From contig JAFQUA010000026.1 in the NCBI GenBank assembly GCA_017408725.1, positions 1 through 23,249 of the forward strand: a stretch of 23,249 bases of DNA. Direction: 5' to 3'. This document shows, in pieces, positions 14,433 to 22,784 of the stretch. The stretch comes from Oscillospiraceae bacterium (GTDB lineage: Bacteria > Bacillota_A > Clostridia > Oscillospirales > Oscillospiraceae). Under the pieces are notes generated by a model. That model was not told where the DNA came from. It made no database searches and was given only the letters and a program-made list of their open reading frames with translations. How positions within the stretch are numbered: the stretch's first letter is position 1; every line of letters begins with the position of its first letter. Both the position numbers and the translations under genes were made by a program.

Positions 14433-15464
14433 TTATTGGAATAGTTCCAGCTTATAGCCGTTGGCAATGAATCCGTCAATGGCATCGCCAAGAACGGCGG
14501 CATTGGTGGCAGACACGGCGTGGAGCAGATAAATGGCGCCGCTGTGTCCGCTGCTGACAATATTGGTAAGGGCTTTGGCATGATCCGGCTGATTGGCAGT
14601 ATCCCAGTCGGCGTATGCAAAGCTCCAGTGAACTGTCTTATAGCCAAGGCTCTGCACCAAAGCGAGGCTTCTGGTAGAGAAGGCGCCTTCCGGCGGACGG
14701 AAAAGGGTCATTTTGTATCCGAAATTTGTTTCCACATATTCGTGCAGACTCATAACCTCGTACACCATTTTGTCCAGACTGATCGTTGGCATGGCGGGGT
14801 GATTGTTGGTGTGGTTGCCCACAGCATGACCCTCGTCAATCATACGCTGGATCAGATCGGGACTCTGGGTGCAGTAGTACATGGTTACAAAGAAAACAGC
14901 CTTTACATTCTTTTCCTTTAATACATCAAGGATCTTTTCAGTCAATCTTACATCTTTGCCGTTTTCCTTAATGGTGTATTCATAACCGCAATCGAAGGTC
15001 AAATAGATATTTCCGTTATCCGGGGCAATAAAGTTTGCGCCGTAGTTACCGTAGGCTGCCTGATTTCCTTCCGCATAGGGGGCGCGCTTGCCATCTCTGG
15101 AAGTGCCGGGGCCGTAGCCCTTGTTTTCGTTTTCCATTGCCATCAGCTGACCACGGGTGTAAACAGAACCGATCATTTCCGCGTTATTCACCGGAGGGGT
15201 GGTGGGCGGAACAGTGACGGGTGGGGCAGTAGTGGGAGGCACCGTTGTTGGGGGAACAGTGGTCGGGGATACGGTTGTGGGAGGTGTAGTAGTCGGTGGA
15301 ACGGTCGTCTCCGGTGTCTGGGTGGTGGTCGGTACGGTTGTTGACGGTACTGTGGTGACCGGCGGGGTGCTGACTGGCGGATCTTGCCGGTCGCATCCGG
15401 AAAGCAGCAGGATATTTGCTGCCATAACAAGTACCAGGATCAAAGCAATGATATGTCGGTTCAT
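14433..15464 (-). CDS. PdaA-like peptidoglycan/delta-lactam deacetylase lipoprotein
   Basis: 343 residues. A lipoprotein signal ends in LLLSGC (Cys24), followed by a Thr/Pro-rich linker (about 30-92) and a PdaA-type NodB domain (about 145-343). Motif 1 is TFDCGYE (Asp158). PdaA proteins characteristically lack the second Asp of the TFDD motif here. The metal His pair is NHTNNH (His218/His222), then FRPPEGAFS, HWSFAYADWD and AIYLLHAVS. The closest named relative I know is PdaA of Bacillus, which de-acetylates muramic acid during cortex formation. Here the enzyme is lipid-anchored with a wall-spanning linker. The start at 15464 is preferred over the ATG at 15470: AAGGAGG lies 7 nt before the former but only 1 nt before the latter. 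Confidence 0.9.
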   Translation of the reverse strand: MNRHIIALILVLVMAANILLLSGCDRQDPPVSTPPVTTVPSTTVPTTTQTPETTVPPTTTPPTTVSPTTVPPTTVPPTTAPPVTVPPTTPPVNNAEMIGSVYTRGQLMAMENENKGYGPGTSRDGKRAPYAEGNQAAYGNYGANFIAPDNGNIYLTFDCGYEYTIKENGKDVRLTEKILDVLKEKNVKAVFFVTMYYCTQSPDLIQRMIDEGHAVGNHTNNHPAMPTISLDKMVYEVMSLHEYVETNFGYKMTLFRPPEGAFSTRSLALVQSLGYKTVHWSFAYADWDTANQPDHAKALTNIVSSGHSGAIYLLHAVSATNAAVLGDAIDGFIANGYKLELFQ

Positions 15465-15485
15465 AAACATTCCTCCTTTTCCACA

Positions 15486-15514
15486 ATTTTAACGGACGGA
15501 GGTGAAAAAAGCAA
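15486..15514 (-). promoter_or_regulatory. Probable promoter of the PdaA-like genes
   Basis: On the minus strand: TTGCTT (15514-15509), 17-nt spacer, TAAAAT (15491-15486). Transcription would begin close to the ribosome site (15478-15472), giving a very short leader. It is divergent from the smc promoter. Confidence 0.55.
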
Positions 15515-15573
15515 GCACAAATCTGAAAATGCAAAAATGGTATATTATGGAAAGGGTGACAGGAAAGTAATCC

Positions 15574-15602
15574 TTGCTTTTTTGGAAATTCGGAAGTATA
15601 AT
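15574..15602 (+). promoter_or_regulatory. Sigma-A promoter of the smc operon
   Basis: TTGCTT (15574-15579), 17-nt spacer, TATAAT (15597-15602). The GTG start of smc follows 40 bases later. No other promoter is evident inside the tightly packed run to leuS. Confidence 0.78.
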
Positions 15603-15642
15603 AAACTGATTCATTTTACATATTTATACAAGAGGTTTTGCT

Positions 15643-18600
15643 GTGTATCTGAAAAGTTTGGAAGTGCAGGGATTCAAATCCTTTCCGGATAAGACGCTGA
15701 TTCGGTTTGGCGATGATATTACTGCCATTGTTGGGCCAAACGGCTCAGGAAAATCGAATATTTCCGATGCTATCCTGTGGGTAATGGGTGAGCAGAGCAC
15801 AAAGACGCTCCGTGGCGCCAAAATGGAAGATGTGATTTTTGGCGGAACGCAAAAGCGGGCGTCCGTAGGCTTTGCCGAGGCTACATTAACTTTGGATAAT
15901 TCAGACCGTGCCCTCAGCTATGATGCGGATGAGGTCATGGTTACCCGTCGTTATTATCGTAGCGGTGACAGTGAGTATTATATCAACCGTCAATCTGCAA
16001 GACTGCGGGATATCCATGAAATGTTTATGGACACCGGCTTAGGCAGGGAAGGCTATTCCAATATCGGACAGGGCCGCATTGATGAAATTTTGTCGTTGAA
16101 GAGCGCCGACCGCCGTGAAATCTTCGAAGAGGCTGCCGGTATTTCCAAGTACCGCCACCGCAAGGAGGAAACGGAGCGGAAGCTTGCACACACGGAGGAC
16201 AATTTGCTTCGCATCGGCGATAAGGTTTCTGAATTGGAATTGCAGCTGGAGCCGCTGAGAGTGCAATCTGAAAAAGCCCGTAAGTATTTGGAGCTGAAAG
16301 AAGAATTGCAGGGAGTCGAAGTTGCGGTCTGGCTGGATTCTTTGGAAAAACTGTCTGCGGCAGCTAAGAAAGCAGAGGAGGATTACGCTTCTGCTTCCTT
16401 CGTGCTGCAGCAGGCCCATGAGGATCTGGAGAAGCTTTATACCCAGGCAGAGGAACTGGGGCAGACCCTTCGAACAAAGGACGGCGAATTGGAAACCGTC
16501 CGCTTGAAAGTAAATATGCTGGAAGCAAACCATCAGCAGCTTGACGGCCAGATGGCAGTGCTTCGCGGAAATATCGCCAACGACCAGACAAATATCCGTC
16601 GCATCGAGGAAGAAATGAAGGGCGCAGAGGACCGTAGCGGCGGCATCGTTGCGCAGATCAGCCAGGTGGATCAGCGGGCTGTGGAAATTCAGCAAATCCT
16701 TGCGGATAAGCACACGGTTTTGGAGCAGTTGGATAGGGAATTGGCGGTTATGACTGCCAACGCACAGGGCCTAACCCGGCAGTATCTGGAGCTTCGCACG
16801 AAAGAGACTGCCATCACTTCCGATCTTGCCGGATGGGAAGCGGATATTCGTGGCTTGAAGGATGCTATGGAGCAGTCGGGCGACCGTGCAGAACAGCTCA
16901 AAGCGGATATTTCCGCAGGAGTTCAGCGGCATGAGGAAGCAACAGCCAATCTTCAGCAATGCTGCAGTGAATTGAAAAAGGCGCAGGAGGATGTGACTGC
17001 CTCCGATAATATGATCGCAGGCTATACACTGCGGCAGCAGACCCGCTTGAAGCGTAAAGACGAAGCGGATCAAAAGCTGCGGGAACTGACCACGAAGCTG
17101 GATGCTGTGTCAGCGAAAGCACGGGTGTACCGAGCGATGGAGCGGGATTTTGAGAGCTATAACAAGTCTGTGCGTCTTGTGATGCAGGAAGCCCAGAAGG
17201 GCGGCCTCAAGGGCATCCACGGCCCCGTATCCCGTCTGATCCGCACGGATAATGAATATACCGTCGCCATCGAGATCGCACTGGGCGCAGCCATGCAGCA
17301 GATCGTTGTTGGCACGGAGAATGACGGCAAGACTGCTATTTCCTTCCTGAAGCGTACGGGTGGCGGCCGTGCTACATTCCTGCCGGTTTCCACCATCACC
17401 GCCAGACGGCTGGAAGATACGGGTGTTGATAAATGCCGCGGTTTCGAAGGCGTTGCTTCGGAACTGGTAAGCTGCGATGGCAAGTATCGTGGCATCGTTG
17501 ATAACCTGCTGGGCAGAACTGTGATTGTGCAGGACATCGATGCAGCCATTGCCATGGCCAATAAGTATAAAAACCGCTTTAAGATCGTCACTCTGGACGG
17601 CCAGGTCATGAATCCCGGCGGTTCTATGACCGGTGGCTCCGTGAATAAGGAAGCGAGCATTTTGTCCCGTGCTAATGAGCTGGAAAAGCTTACTGCGGAG
17701 GAAGCAAAGCTGAAAGAGTCCGTTGCTGAAGCTGAAACGGAATTGCAGGAAGCACGTCGGCTTGCGGATCAGGTAGAGTACCAGCTGAGTACTGCCAGAG
17801 AGCAGCTCCGTGAAGCGGAGGACCAGGTCCTTCGTCTGCAGGGTGAGGAAAAGCAGCACCAGATCCTTTTGGAGGCGGTTGAGAGCGCTATGGAGGCTGC
17901 ACAGCGGGAGCTGAATGCGCTTGATCAGCGTAAGCGCACGGATCTTGAGCGCATTACTGCCAATGAAACCAAAATTCAGATCTATGAGAAGGAATTGGCG
18001 CAGGTTCGCCATGCCCTTGAAGAGCTGGATTGCACACAGACGGAGTCCACAGAGGCTACAACCCGCATTACCGAGCAGATGACAGCGCTTAAGACAGAAG
18101 CTGCGGCTTTGGAGGCGGAAAGAGCAACTGCCCTTAACCATATTGCCGACCTGAATGATCTTCGTGCGGCGATGGAAGGTGACCGGGAAAAGAAGCAAAT
18201 GTTGATAGATTCTTTCCGGGAGAATATCCTGCGTCTGGAGAACGAGATCATTCAGTTGCAGAAGCGGCAGAGCGAGAATGATGAACAAACTGCCCAGCAG
18301 CAGACGTTGATGCGTAATGTGATGGAATCCAGAGCAGAAGCAGAGGCTTCCAAGACCCGTGCCGAGCGGGATGCGCAGGAAAAGAATAAGGATATTCTCA
18401 ATATGGAGCGCGCATGCGCGCTGCTGGAGCAGAAGAAGCTCACTTCCACTATGGAAGAAAAGCAGATCGTAGACAAGCTTTGGGATTCCTATGGCTTGAC
18501 ACCCGGTACTGCCGGTGCTCACAAAGCGGAGATCGAGTCTGTAACAGCAGGAACAAGGCGCATCAGTGAGCTGAAGCGTAAGATTACCATGCTTGGTACG

Positions 18601-19215
18601 CCCAACCTTGGCGCGATCGAGGAGTATGCCCGTGTCAATGAGCGGTATACTTATCTCTCTGAACAGCAGCAGGATGTGCTGATCTCCAAACGGGAACTGG
18701 AAAGCATTATCCGGGACATCACCAAAGAAATGACAGGGATCTTTGTAGAGGAATTCAAGAAGATCAACCATTACTTCGGCACTGTCTTTGAAGAAATGTT
18801 CGGTGGCGGTAAGGGTCAGTTGGTGCTGGAAAATCCTGAAGAACCTTTGACCTGCGGCATTGAGATCCGTGTTCAGCCTCCCGGAAAGCAGCTTAAGACC
18901 ATTACGCTGCTCTCCGGCGGTGAGAAGGCGTTTGTGGCGATCGCTTTGTATTTTGCAATTTTGAAGGTTCGTCCCACGCCGTTCTGTATGCTTGACGAGA
19001 TCGATGCAGCTCTGGATGACCGGAATGTAGAGCGCTTTGCCAGCTACTTGCGCAATCTCAGCCAGAAGACACAGTTTATTATTATCACCCACCGGCGTGG
19101 TACCATGGAAGCCAGCGATGTGCTTTACGGTGTTACCATGCAGGAGCAGGGCGTTTCCAAGCTGCTGCGGTTGGATCTGAATCAGATGGAAGAGCAGCTG
19201 GGAATCGTGGAATAA
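15643..19215 (+). CDS. smc: Chromosome segregation ATPase SMC
   Basis: 1190 residues, full length for bacterial SMC. The N-terminal ATPase half has Walker A GPNGSGKSN (31-39). Long coiled coils (about 170-500 and 670-1020) flank the hinge (about 521-660, GLKGIHGPVSRLI to NPGGSMTGGS). The C-terminal half has signature LLSGGEKA (Ser1091) and Walker B CMLDEIDAALDD (Asp1118-Glu1119). As a dimer with ScpAB it organises and condenses the origin region. The start is GTG at 15643, 7 nt after AGAGG; the conserved MYLKSLEVQGFKSF begins right there. In many Bacillota rnc lies directly upstream and ftsY downstream. Here ftsY follows after 10 bases but rnc is replaced by the PdaA-like pair on the other strand. 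Confidence 0.98.
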   Translation: MYLKSLEVQGFKSFPDKTLIRFGDDITAIVGPNGSGKSNISDAILWVMGEQSTKTLRGAKMEDVIFGGTQKRASVGFAEATLTLDNSDRALSYDADEVMVTRRYYRSGDSEYYINRQSARLRDIHEMFMDTGLGREGYSNIGQGRIDEILSLKSADRREIFEEAAGISKYRHRKEETERKLAHTEDNLLRIGDKVSELELQLEPLRVQSEKARKYLELKEELQGVEVAVWLDSLEKLSAAAKKAEEDYASASFVLQQAHEDLEKLYTQAEELGQTLRTKDGELETVRLKVNMLEANHQQLDGQMAVLRGNIANDQTNIRRIEEEMKGAEDRSGGIVAQISQVDQRAVEIQQILADKHTVLEQLDRELAVMTANAQGLTRQYLELRTKETAITSDLAGWEADIRGLKDAMEQSGDRAEQLKADISAGVQRHEEATANLQQCCSELKKAQEDVTASDNMIAGYTLRQQTRLKRKDEADQKLRELTTKLDAVSAKARVYRAMERDFESYNKSVRLVMQEAQKGGLKGIHGPVSRLIRTDNEYTVAIEIALGAAMQQIVVGTENDGKTAISFLKRTGGGRATFLPVSTITARRLEDTGVDKCRGFEGVASELVSCDGKYRGIVDNLLGRTVIVQDIDAAIAMANKYKNRFKIVTLDGQVMNPGGSMTGGSVNKEASILSRANELEKLTAEEAKLKESVAEAETELQEARRLADQVEYQLSTAREQLREAEDQVLRLQGEEKQHQILLEAVESAMEAAQRELNALDQRKRTDLERITANETKIQIYEKELAQVRHALEELDCTQTESTEATTRITEQMTALKTEAAALEAERATALNHIADLNDLRAAMEGDREKKQMLIDSFRENILRLENEIIQLQKRQSENDEQTAQQQTLMRNVMESRAEAEASKTRAERDAQEKNKDILNMERACALLEQKKLTSTMEEKQIVDKLWDSYGLTPGTAGAHKAEIESVTAGTRRISELKRKITMLGTPNLGAIEEYARVNERYTYLSEQQQDVLISKRELESIIRDITKEMTGIFVEEFKKINHYFGTVFEEMFGGGKGQLVLENPEEPLTCGIEIRVQPPGKQLKTITLLSGGEKAFVAIALYFAILKVRPTPFCMLDEIDAALDDRNVERFASYLRNLSQKTQFIIITHRRGTMEASDVLYGVTMQEQGVSKLLRLDLNQMEEQLGIVE

Positions 19216-19225
19216 AGGAGTTACT

Positions 19226-20131
19226 ATGGGTTTTTTCGATAAGATCAAGGCAGGACTTACCAAAACACGGGATGCTCTCGGCAGTACTCTGGGCAATGTG
19301 TTTTCCGGTTTCAGCCAGCTGGACGACGATTTTTATGATGAGCTGGAAGAAAGCCTGATCCTTGCGGATCTGGGTGTAGAAACCGCAATAAAAGCTACGG
19401 ACAAATTGCGTAAGGTGATCCGTGAGCAGCATTTAAAAACCCCTGAGGAAGCCAAGCAGGCACTGAAGGATATTCTTGTGGAGATGCTTTCCGTCGGAGA
19501 AACCGAGCTGAAGCTGGACACAAAGCCTGCAGTTGTTCTGGTGATCGGTGTTAACGGTGTTGGCAAGACCACAACGATCGGTAAGATCGCTTCCCAGCTG
19601 ACCAAGCAGGGCAAGAAAGTGCTGCTGATTGCAGGCGATACGTTCCGCGCGGCAGCGGCGGACCAGTTGGAAATCTGGGCTGGACGGGCTGGTGCGGATA
19701 TCGTCCGTCAGCACGAGGGAGCGGATCCTGCTTCGGTGGTTTTTGACGGCATTCAGGCTTCCAAATCCCGGGATGTGGATGTGATCCTTGTGGATACTGC
19801 AGGCCGTCTGCACAACAAACAAAATTTGATGAACGAACTGAACAAGATCAGCCGCATCGTGGAGCGGGAACTGCCGGAAGCTAGCCGTGAAGTGCTTCTG
19901 GTACTGGACGGTACCACCGGTCAGAACGGTCTGATTCAGGCAAAGCAGTTTAAGGAGATCGCCGGTGTTACCTGCATGGCAGTAACCAAGCTGGACGGTA
20001 CAGCCAAGGGTGGCATCGTCATTGCGGTGTCCGATGCGTTGCAGATTCCGGTCAAATTCATCGGTGTGGGCGAGCAGGCGGATGATATGATGCCCTTTGT
20101 AGCACGGGACTTTGTGGAGGCTCTGATTTAA
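19226..20131 (+). CDS. ftsY: Signal recognition particle receptor FtsY
   Basis: 301 residues: the NG domains of the SRP receptor GTPase, without the long acidic N-terminal extension seen in enterobacteria. It receives ribosome-SRP complexes at the membrane for cotranslational insertion. The N domain covers about 1-95. G motifs are GVNGVGKTT (108-116), DTFRAAAADQLE, DTAGR (190-194) and TKLDGTAKGG (from 254). The short amphipathic start MGFFDKIKAGLTKTRD suits membrane contact. AAAGGAG lies 5 nt before the start, 10 bases after smc. The closing segment (FIGVGEQADDMMPF) is conserved. Confidence 0.98.
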   Translation: MGFFDKIKAGLTKTRDALGSTLGNVFSGFSQLDDDFYDELEESLILADLGVETAIKATDKLRKVIREQHLKTPEEAKQALKDILVEMLSVGETELKLDTKPAVVLVIGVNGVGKTTTIGKIASQLTKQGKKVLLIAGDTFRAAAADQLEIWAGRAGADIVRQHEGADPASVVFDGIQASKSRDVDVILVDTAGRLHNKQNLMNELNKISRIVERELPEASREVLLVLDGTTGQNGLIQAKQFKEIAGVTCMAVTKLDGTAKGGIVIAVSDALQIPVKFIGVGEQADDMMPFVARDFVEALI

Positions 20132-20133
20132 GA

Positions 20134-20739
20134 ATGAAGGTTGTATTAGCAAGCAAGAATAAGCACAAACTGGTAGAGATCAGCAAAATTACAGAGAAAT
20201 TCGGCATGGAGCTGGTTTTGCAGTCGGAGCTTGGCGTGGATATCGATGTAGAAGAGACCGGTACTACCTTTGAGGAGAACTCCTTCATCAAAGCGGAAGC
20301 GGTGATGAAGGCTACAGGTCTGCCGGCTTTGGCAGATGATTCCGGAATTGCTGTTGATGCATTAAACGGTGAACCGGGTATTTACTCTGCCCGTTATGGA
20401 TTTGATGAGTCGCTGGACGATTGGGGTCGCCTGCTCCTTCTGCTTAAAAATACGGAGCATGTGCCCGACGGGCAGCGGCAGGCACAGTTTGTTTGTGTCA
20501 TCACCATGGTCACACCCGATGGCAAGACCATTCAGGCCCGTGGCGAGATCCATGGCGAGCTTCTGCGCGAAGCCCGTGGAGAAAACGGCTTCGGCTATGA
20601 TCCGATCTTCTATTATCCGCCCTTTGGAAAGTCCACAGCGGAAATGAATCCGGAAGAAAAGAACGCGGTTTCCCACCGGGGAAACGCATTGAGAGTATTT
20701 TATGATAAATTGAAGGAGGCAGGCTATGCTGACAAGTAA
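20134..20739 (+). CDS. rdgB: XTP/dITP diphosphatase (RdgB/HAM1 family)
   Basis: 201 residues. It hydrolyses non-canonical purine triphosphates (XTP, dITP) to monophosphates and pyrophosphate, keeping them out of DNA and RNA. Family motifs are ASKNKHKLVEI at the N-terminus, FEENSFIKA, ADDSGIAVDALNGEPGIYSARYG, GENGFGYDPIF and SHRGNAL at the C-terminus. The start lies 2 bases after the ftsY stop. GGAGG lies about 14 nt upstream inside ftsY, a long spacing, so translation is probably coupled. Its 3' end overlaps yhbY by 14 bases. Confidence 0.97.
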   Translation: MKVVLASKNKHKLVEISKITEKFGMELVLQSELGVDIDVEETGTTFEENSFIKAEAVMKATGLPALADDSGIAVDALNGEPGIYSARYGFDESLDDWGRLLLLLKNTEHVPDGQRQAQFVCVITMVTPDGKTIQARGEIHGELLREARGENGFGYDPIFYYPPFGKSTAEMNPEEKNAVSHRGNALRVFYDKLKEAGYADK

Positions 20740-21196
20740 AGAACGGGCAGAGCTGCGCGCTCAGGCAAATACATTGGAAACCACATTGATGGTGGGCAAA
20801 AACGGCGTAACGGAAACTGTGATTGCGGAAGCGGAAAATCTGCTGACAGCCAGAGAACTGGTCAAGGGCAAAGTCCTGGAAGGCGCGCTGATGTCCGCCA
20901 GAGAGGTCTGTGATGAGCTGTGCGAGGCTACCGGCGCTGACGGTGTCGCTGTCATCGGCACAAAGTTTGTGATCTACCGCTTCAGCGAGAAGTGCCAGGA
21001 AGAGCGGAATCAGACTGGCCGCGCAAAACGCAAGGTAACGCCGGTCAGCAAGACTGACCCCGTGCGTAAGGGTATTCGCGCCCGCCGCGCGGCAGAGAAG
21101 AAGGGTCGCGAACAGCGAAATCAGTATTTCCGCCAGATGGCCATCGAAAAAGCTATTGAAAAGGCGAGAGAAAAGCAGCTCCGGGGAGAAGACTGA
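20726..21196 (+). CDS. yhbY: YhbY-family (CRM domain) RNA-binding protein
   Basis: 156 residues. A CRM domain (about 1-95) has the GxxG-like loop as VGKNGV and the typical pattern MLTSKERAELRAQANTLE then ELVKGKVLEG. YhbY proteins bind pre-50S ribosomal particles. Beyond the usual ~97 residues this protein carries a highly basic tail (NQTGRAKRKVTPVS ... RKGIRARRAAEKKGREQRNQ), likely extra RNA contact. AAGGAGG lies 6 nt before the start, inside the end of rdgB. It belongs to the smc-leuS operon. Confidence 0.9.
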   Translation: MLTSKERAELRAQANTLETTLMVGKNGVTETVIAEAENLLTARELVKGKVLEGALMSAREVCDELCEATGADGVAVIGTKFVIYRFSEKCQEERNQTGRAKRKVTPVSKTDPVRKGIRARRAAEKKGREQRNQYFRQMAIEKAIEKAREKQLRGED

Positions 21197-21221
21197 TTGA
21201 TTCTTATAGGGGGGATCTGTT

Positions 21222-22415
21222 TTGGCACGGATCGGTATCTATGGCGGCACATTTAACCCGCCGCATATTGGGCATATGGAAGCTGCCAGGCAGGCGGCGG
21301 AACTTCTGCGCCTCGATAAGCTTTTGCTGATCCCTGACCGGATCACCCCCCATAAGCAGATCCCGGACGGATCGCCCAGCCCGGAGCAAAGACTTCAAAT
21401 GCTTCAAATTGCTGTTGCGGGAGAATCAAAACTGGAAGTGACGGATATGGAGCTTCGCAGAGAAGGGCCAAGCTACACTTACCAGACGGTATTGCAGTTA
21501 AAGGAACAGTATCCGTTGGATGAACTGATATTCATTATGGGTACGGATATGTTCCTGTCCTTTGATACTTGGAAGAATCCGGATATTATTCTGAGCAATG
21601 CATCTCTCGCGGTTCTATACCGTGGGGAAAAGGATGAGATCGATTCCGTCGCCCAAAAGAAACAGCAGATGCAGTCAGCAGGCAGGCGGGTCTATCTTGT
21701 CGAGAATCAGGTCTTGCCGATCTCCTCTACAGATCTGCGAAGAATGCTTGTCTTTGACTGCGCAGAGCCCTATTTGCCTGCTGGTGTAGCTGACTATATC
21801 TGTAAAAATGGATTGTATGGTTGTGCCGCTGACTGCAAGCAGCTTTCGATGGAAAAATTGGAAACAGTAGTGACAACGTTGCTGAAGCCCAACCGGATCA
21901 GCCATGTGTTGGGTTGCCGGGATACGGCGGTGGAACTGGCGGGACGCTGGGGGGCGGACGAAACGGACGCTGCCAGAGCGGCACTTCTGCATGATGTTAC
22001 AAAGGCGCTGCCACCCCGGCTTCAATTGACATTGTGTGAAGAATATGGTATCATGTTAGACGCTTTTTCCAGAAAAAATCCAAAAACCCTCCACGCTCTG
22101 ACCGGAAGTCTTGTGGCAGATCGGATTTTTGGTGAAAATGATGCGGTGGTAAATGCCATACGGCATCATACTACCGGAAAAGCGGATATGAATCTTTTAG
22201 AAAAGATCATTTATGTGGCAGACTATATGGAGCCGAACCGGAACTTCCCCGGTGTGGAGCGGTTGCGGTCGCTGGCGTTTTCAAATATAGACGAGGCTTT
22301 GAAGCTGGGGCTTGAAATGACCTTGGCGTTGCTGAAAAAGCAGGGAAGGGAAATCTCGCCGGAATCTCAGGAAGCTTTGAACTGGCTTACAAGAAAGGAA
22401 ATAACGATATGTTAA
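21222..22415 (+). CDS. nadD: NadD-YqeK fusion: nicotinate-nucleotide adenylyltransferase plus HD-domain hydrolase
   Basis: 397 residues in two domains. Residues 1-200 are NadD: nucleotidyltransferase motif GGTFNPPHIGHM (8-19), TDMFLSFDTW and ISSTDLRRML. This part makes deamido-NAD from nicotinate mononucleotide and ATP. Residues about 208-397 are YqeK, an HD-domain hydrolase reported elsewhere to split Ap4A: HVLGC, then LLHD (His257-Asp258), AIRHHTTGK and YVADYMEPNR. The two are usually separate neighbours in Bacillota; here the frame runs through without a break. The start is TTG at 21222 with GGGGGGAT just upstream, 25 bases after yhbY. The 3' end overlaps rsfS by 7 bases. Confidence 0.95.
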   Translation: MARIGIYGGTFNPPHIGHMEAARQAAELLRLDKLLLIPDRITPHKQIPDGSPSPEQRLQMLQIAVAGESKLEVTDMELRREGPSYTYQTVLQLKEQYPLDELIFIMGTDMFLSFDTWKNPDIILSNASLAVLYRGEKDEIDSVAQKKQQMQSAGRRVYLVENQVLPISSTDLRRMLVFDCAEPYLPAGVADYICKNGLYGCAADCKQLSMEKLETVVTTLLKPNRISHVLGCRDTAVELAGRWGADETDAARAALLHDVTKALPPRLQLTLCEEYGIMLDAFSRKNPKTLHALTGSLVADRIFGENDAVVNAIRHHTTGKADMNLLEKIIYVADYMEPNRNFPGVERLRSLAFSNIDEALKLGLEMTLALLKKQGREISPESQEALNWLTRKEITIC

Positions 22416-22771
22416 GTGCAAAAGAAGTTGCTTATGAAGTAACCAAGGCGTTGGATGCAAAGAAGGGTATGAACATCAAGCTGCTGAAGATCGATAAGGT
22501 CTCCAGCCTTGCGGATTACTTTTTGATCTGCACCGGTACTTCCAGTACCCATGTTAAGACCCTCTGCGACTATGCAGAGTTTACACTGGAGCAGCTGGGT
22601 GAGCCTATGCTGGGTCGAGAAGGCCATCGTGGCAATTCCTGGGAACTGCTGGACTTCGGTTCTATTGTTGTTCATGTATTCACTGAGGAAGCAAGAGAGT
22701 TCTACTCTCTGGAGCGTCTGTGGGCGGATGCGGAAACGGTTGATTTGAAGGATATCATCATCGAAGAGTAA
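22409..22771 (+). CDS. rsfS: Ribosomal silencing factor RsfS
   Basis: 120 residues, the usual length. It binds ribosomal protein uL14 on the large subunit and blocks subunit joining when nutrients are short. Conserved segments are [54 protein letters not shown] and [20 protein letters not shown] lies 8 nt before ATG. It follows nadD-yqeK as in most Bacillota and precedes leuS by 13 bases. Confidence 0.97.
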   Translation: MLSAKEVAYEVTKALDAKKGMNIKLLKIDKVSSLADYFLICTGTSSTHVKTLCDYAEFTLEQLGEPMLGREGHRGNSWELLDFGSIVVHVFTEEAREFYSLERLWADAETVDLKDIIIEE

Positions 22772-22784
22772 GAGGTGTGTCAAT

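Noticed and set aside
17110..19296. 728-residue open frame on the minus strand under smc
   Set aside because: It is wholly antisense to the coiled-coil and C-terminal part of smc, which has every family motif. Its composition (His, Leu, Phe-rich low-order sequence) is that of a shadow frame, and it has no ribosome site.
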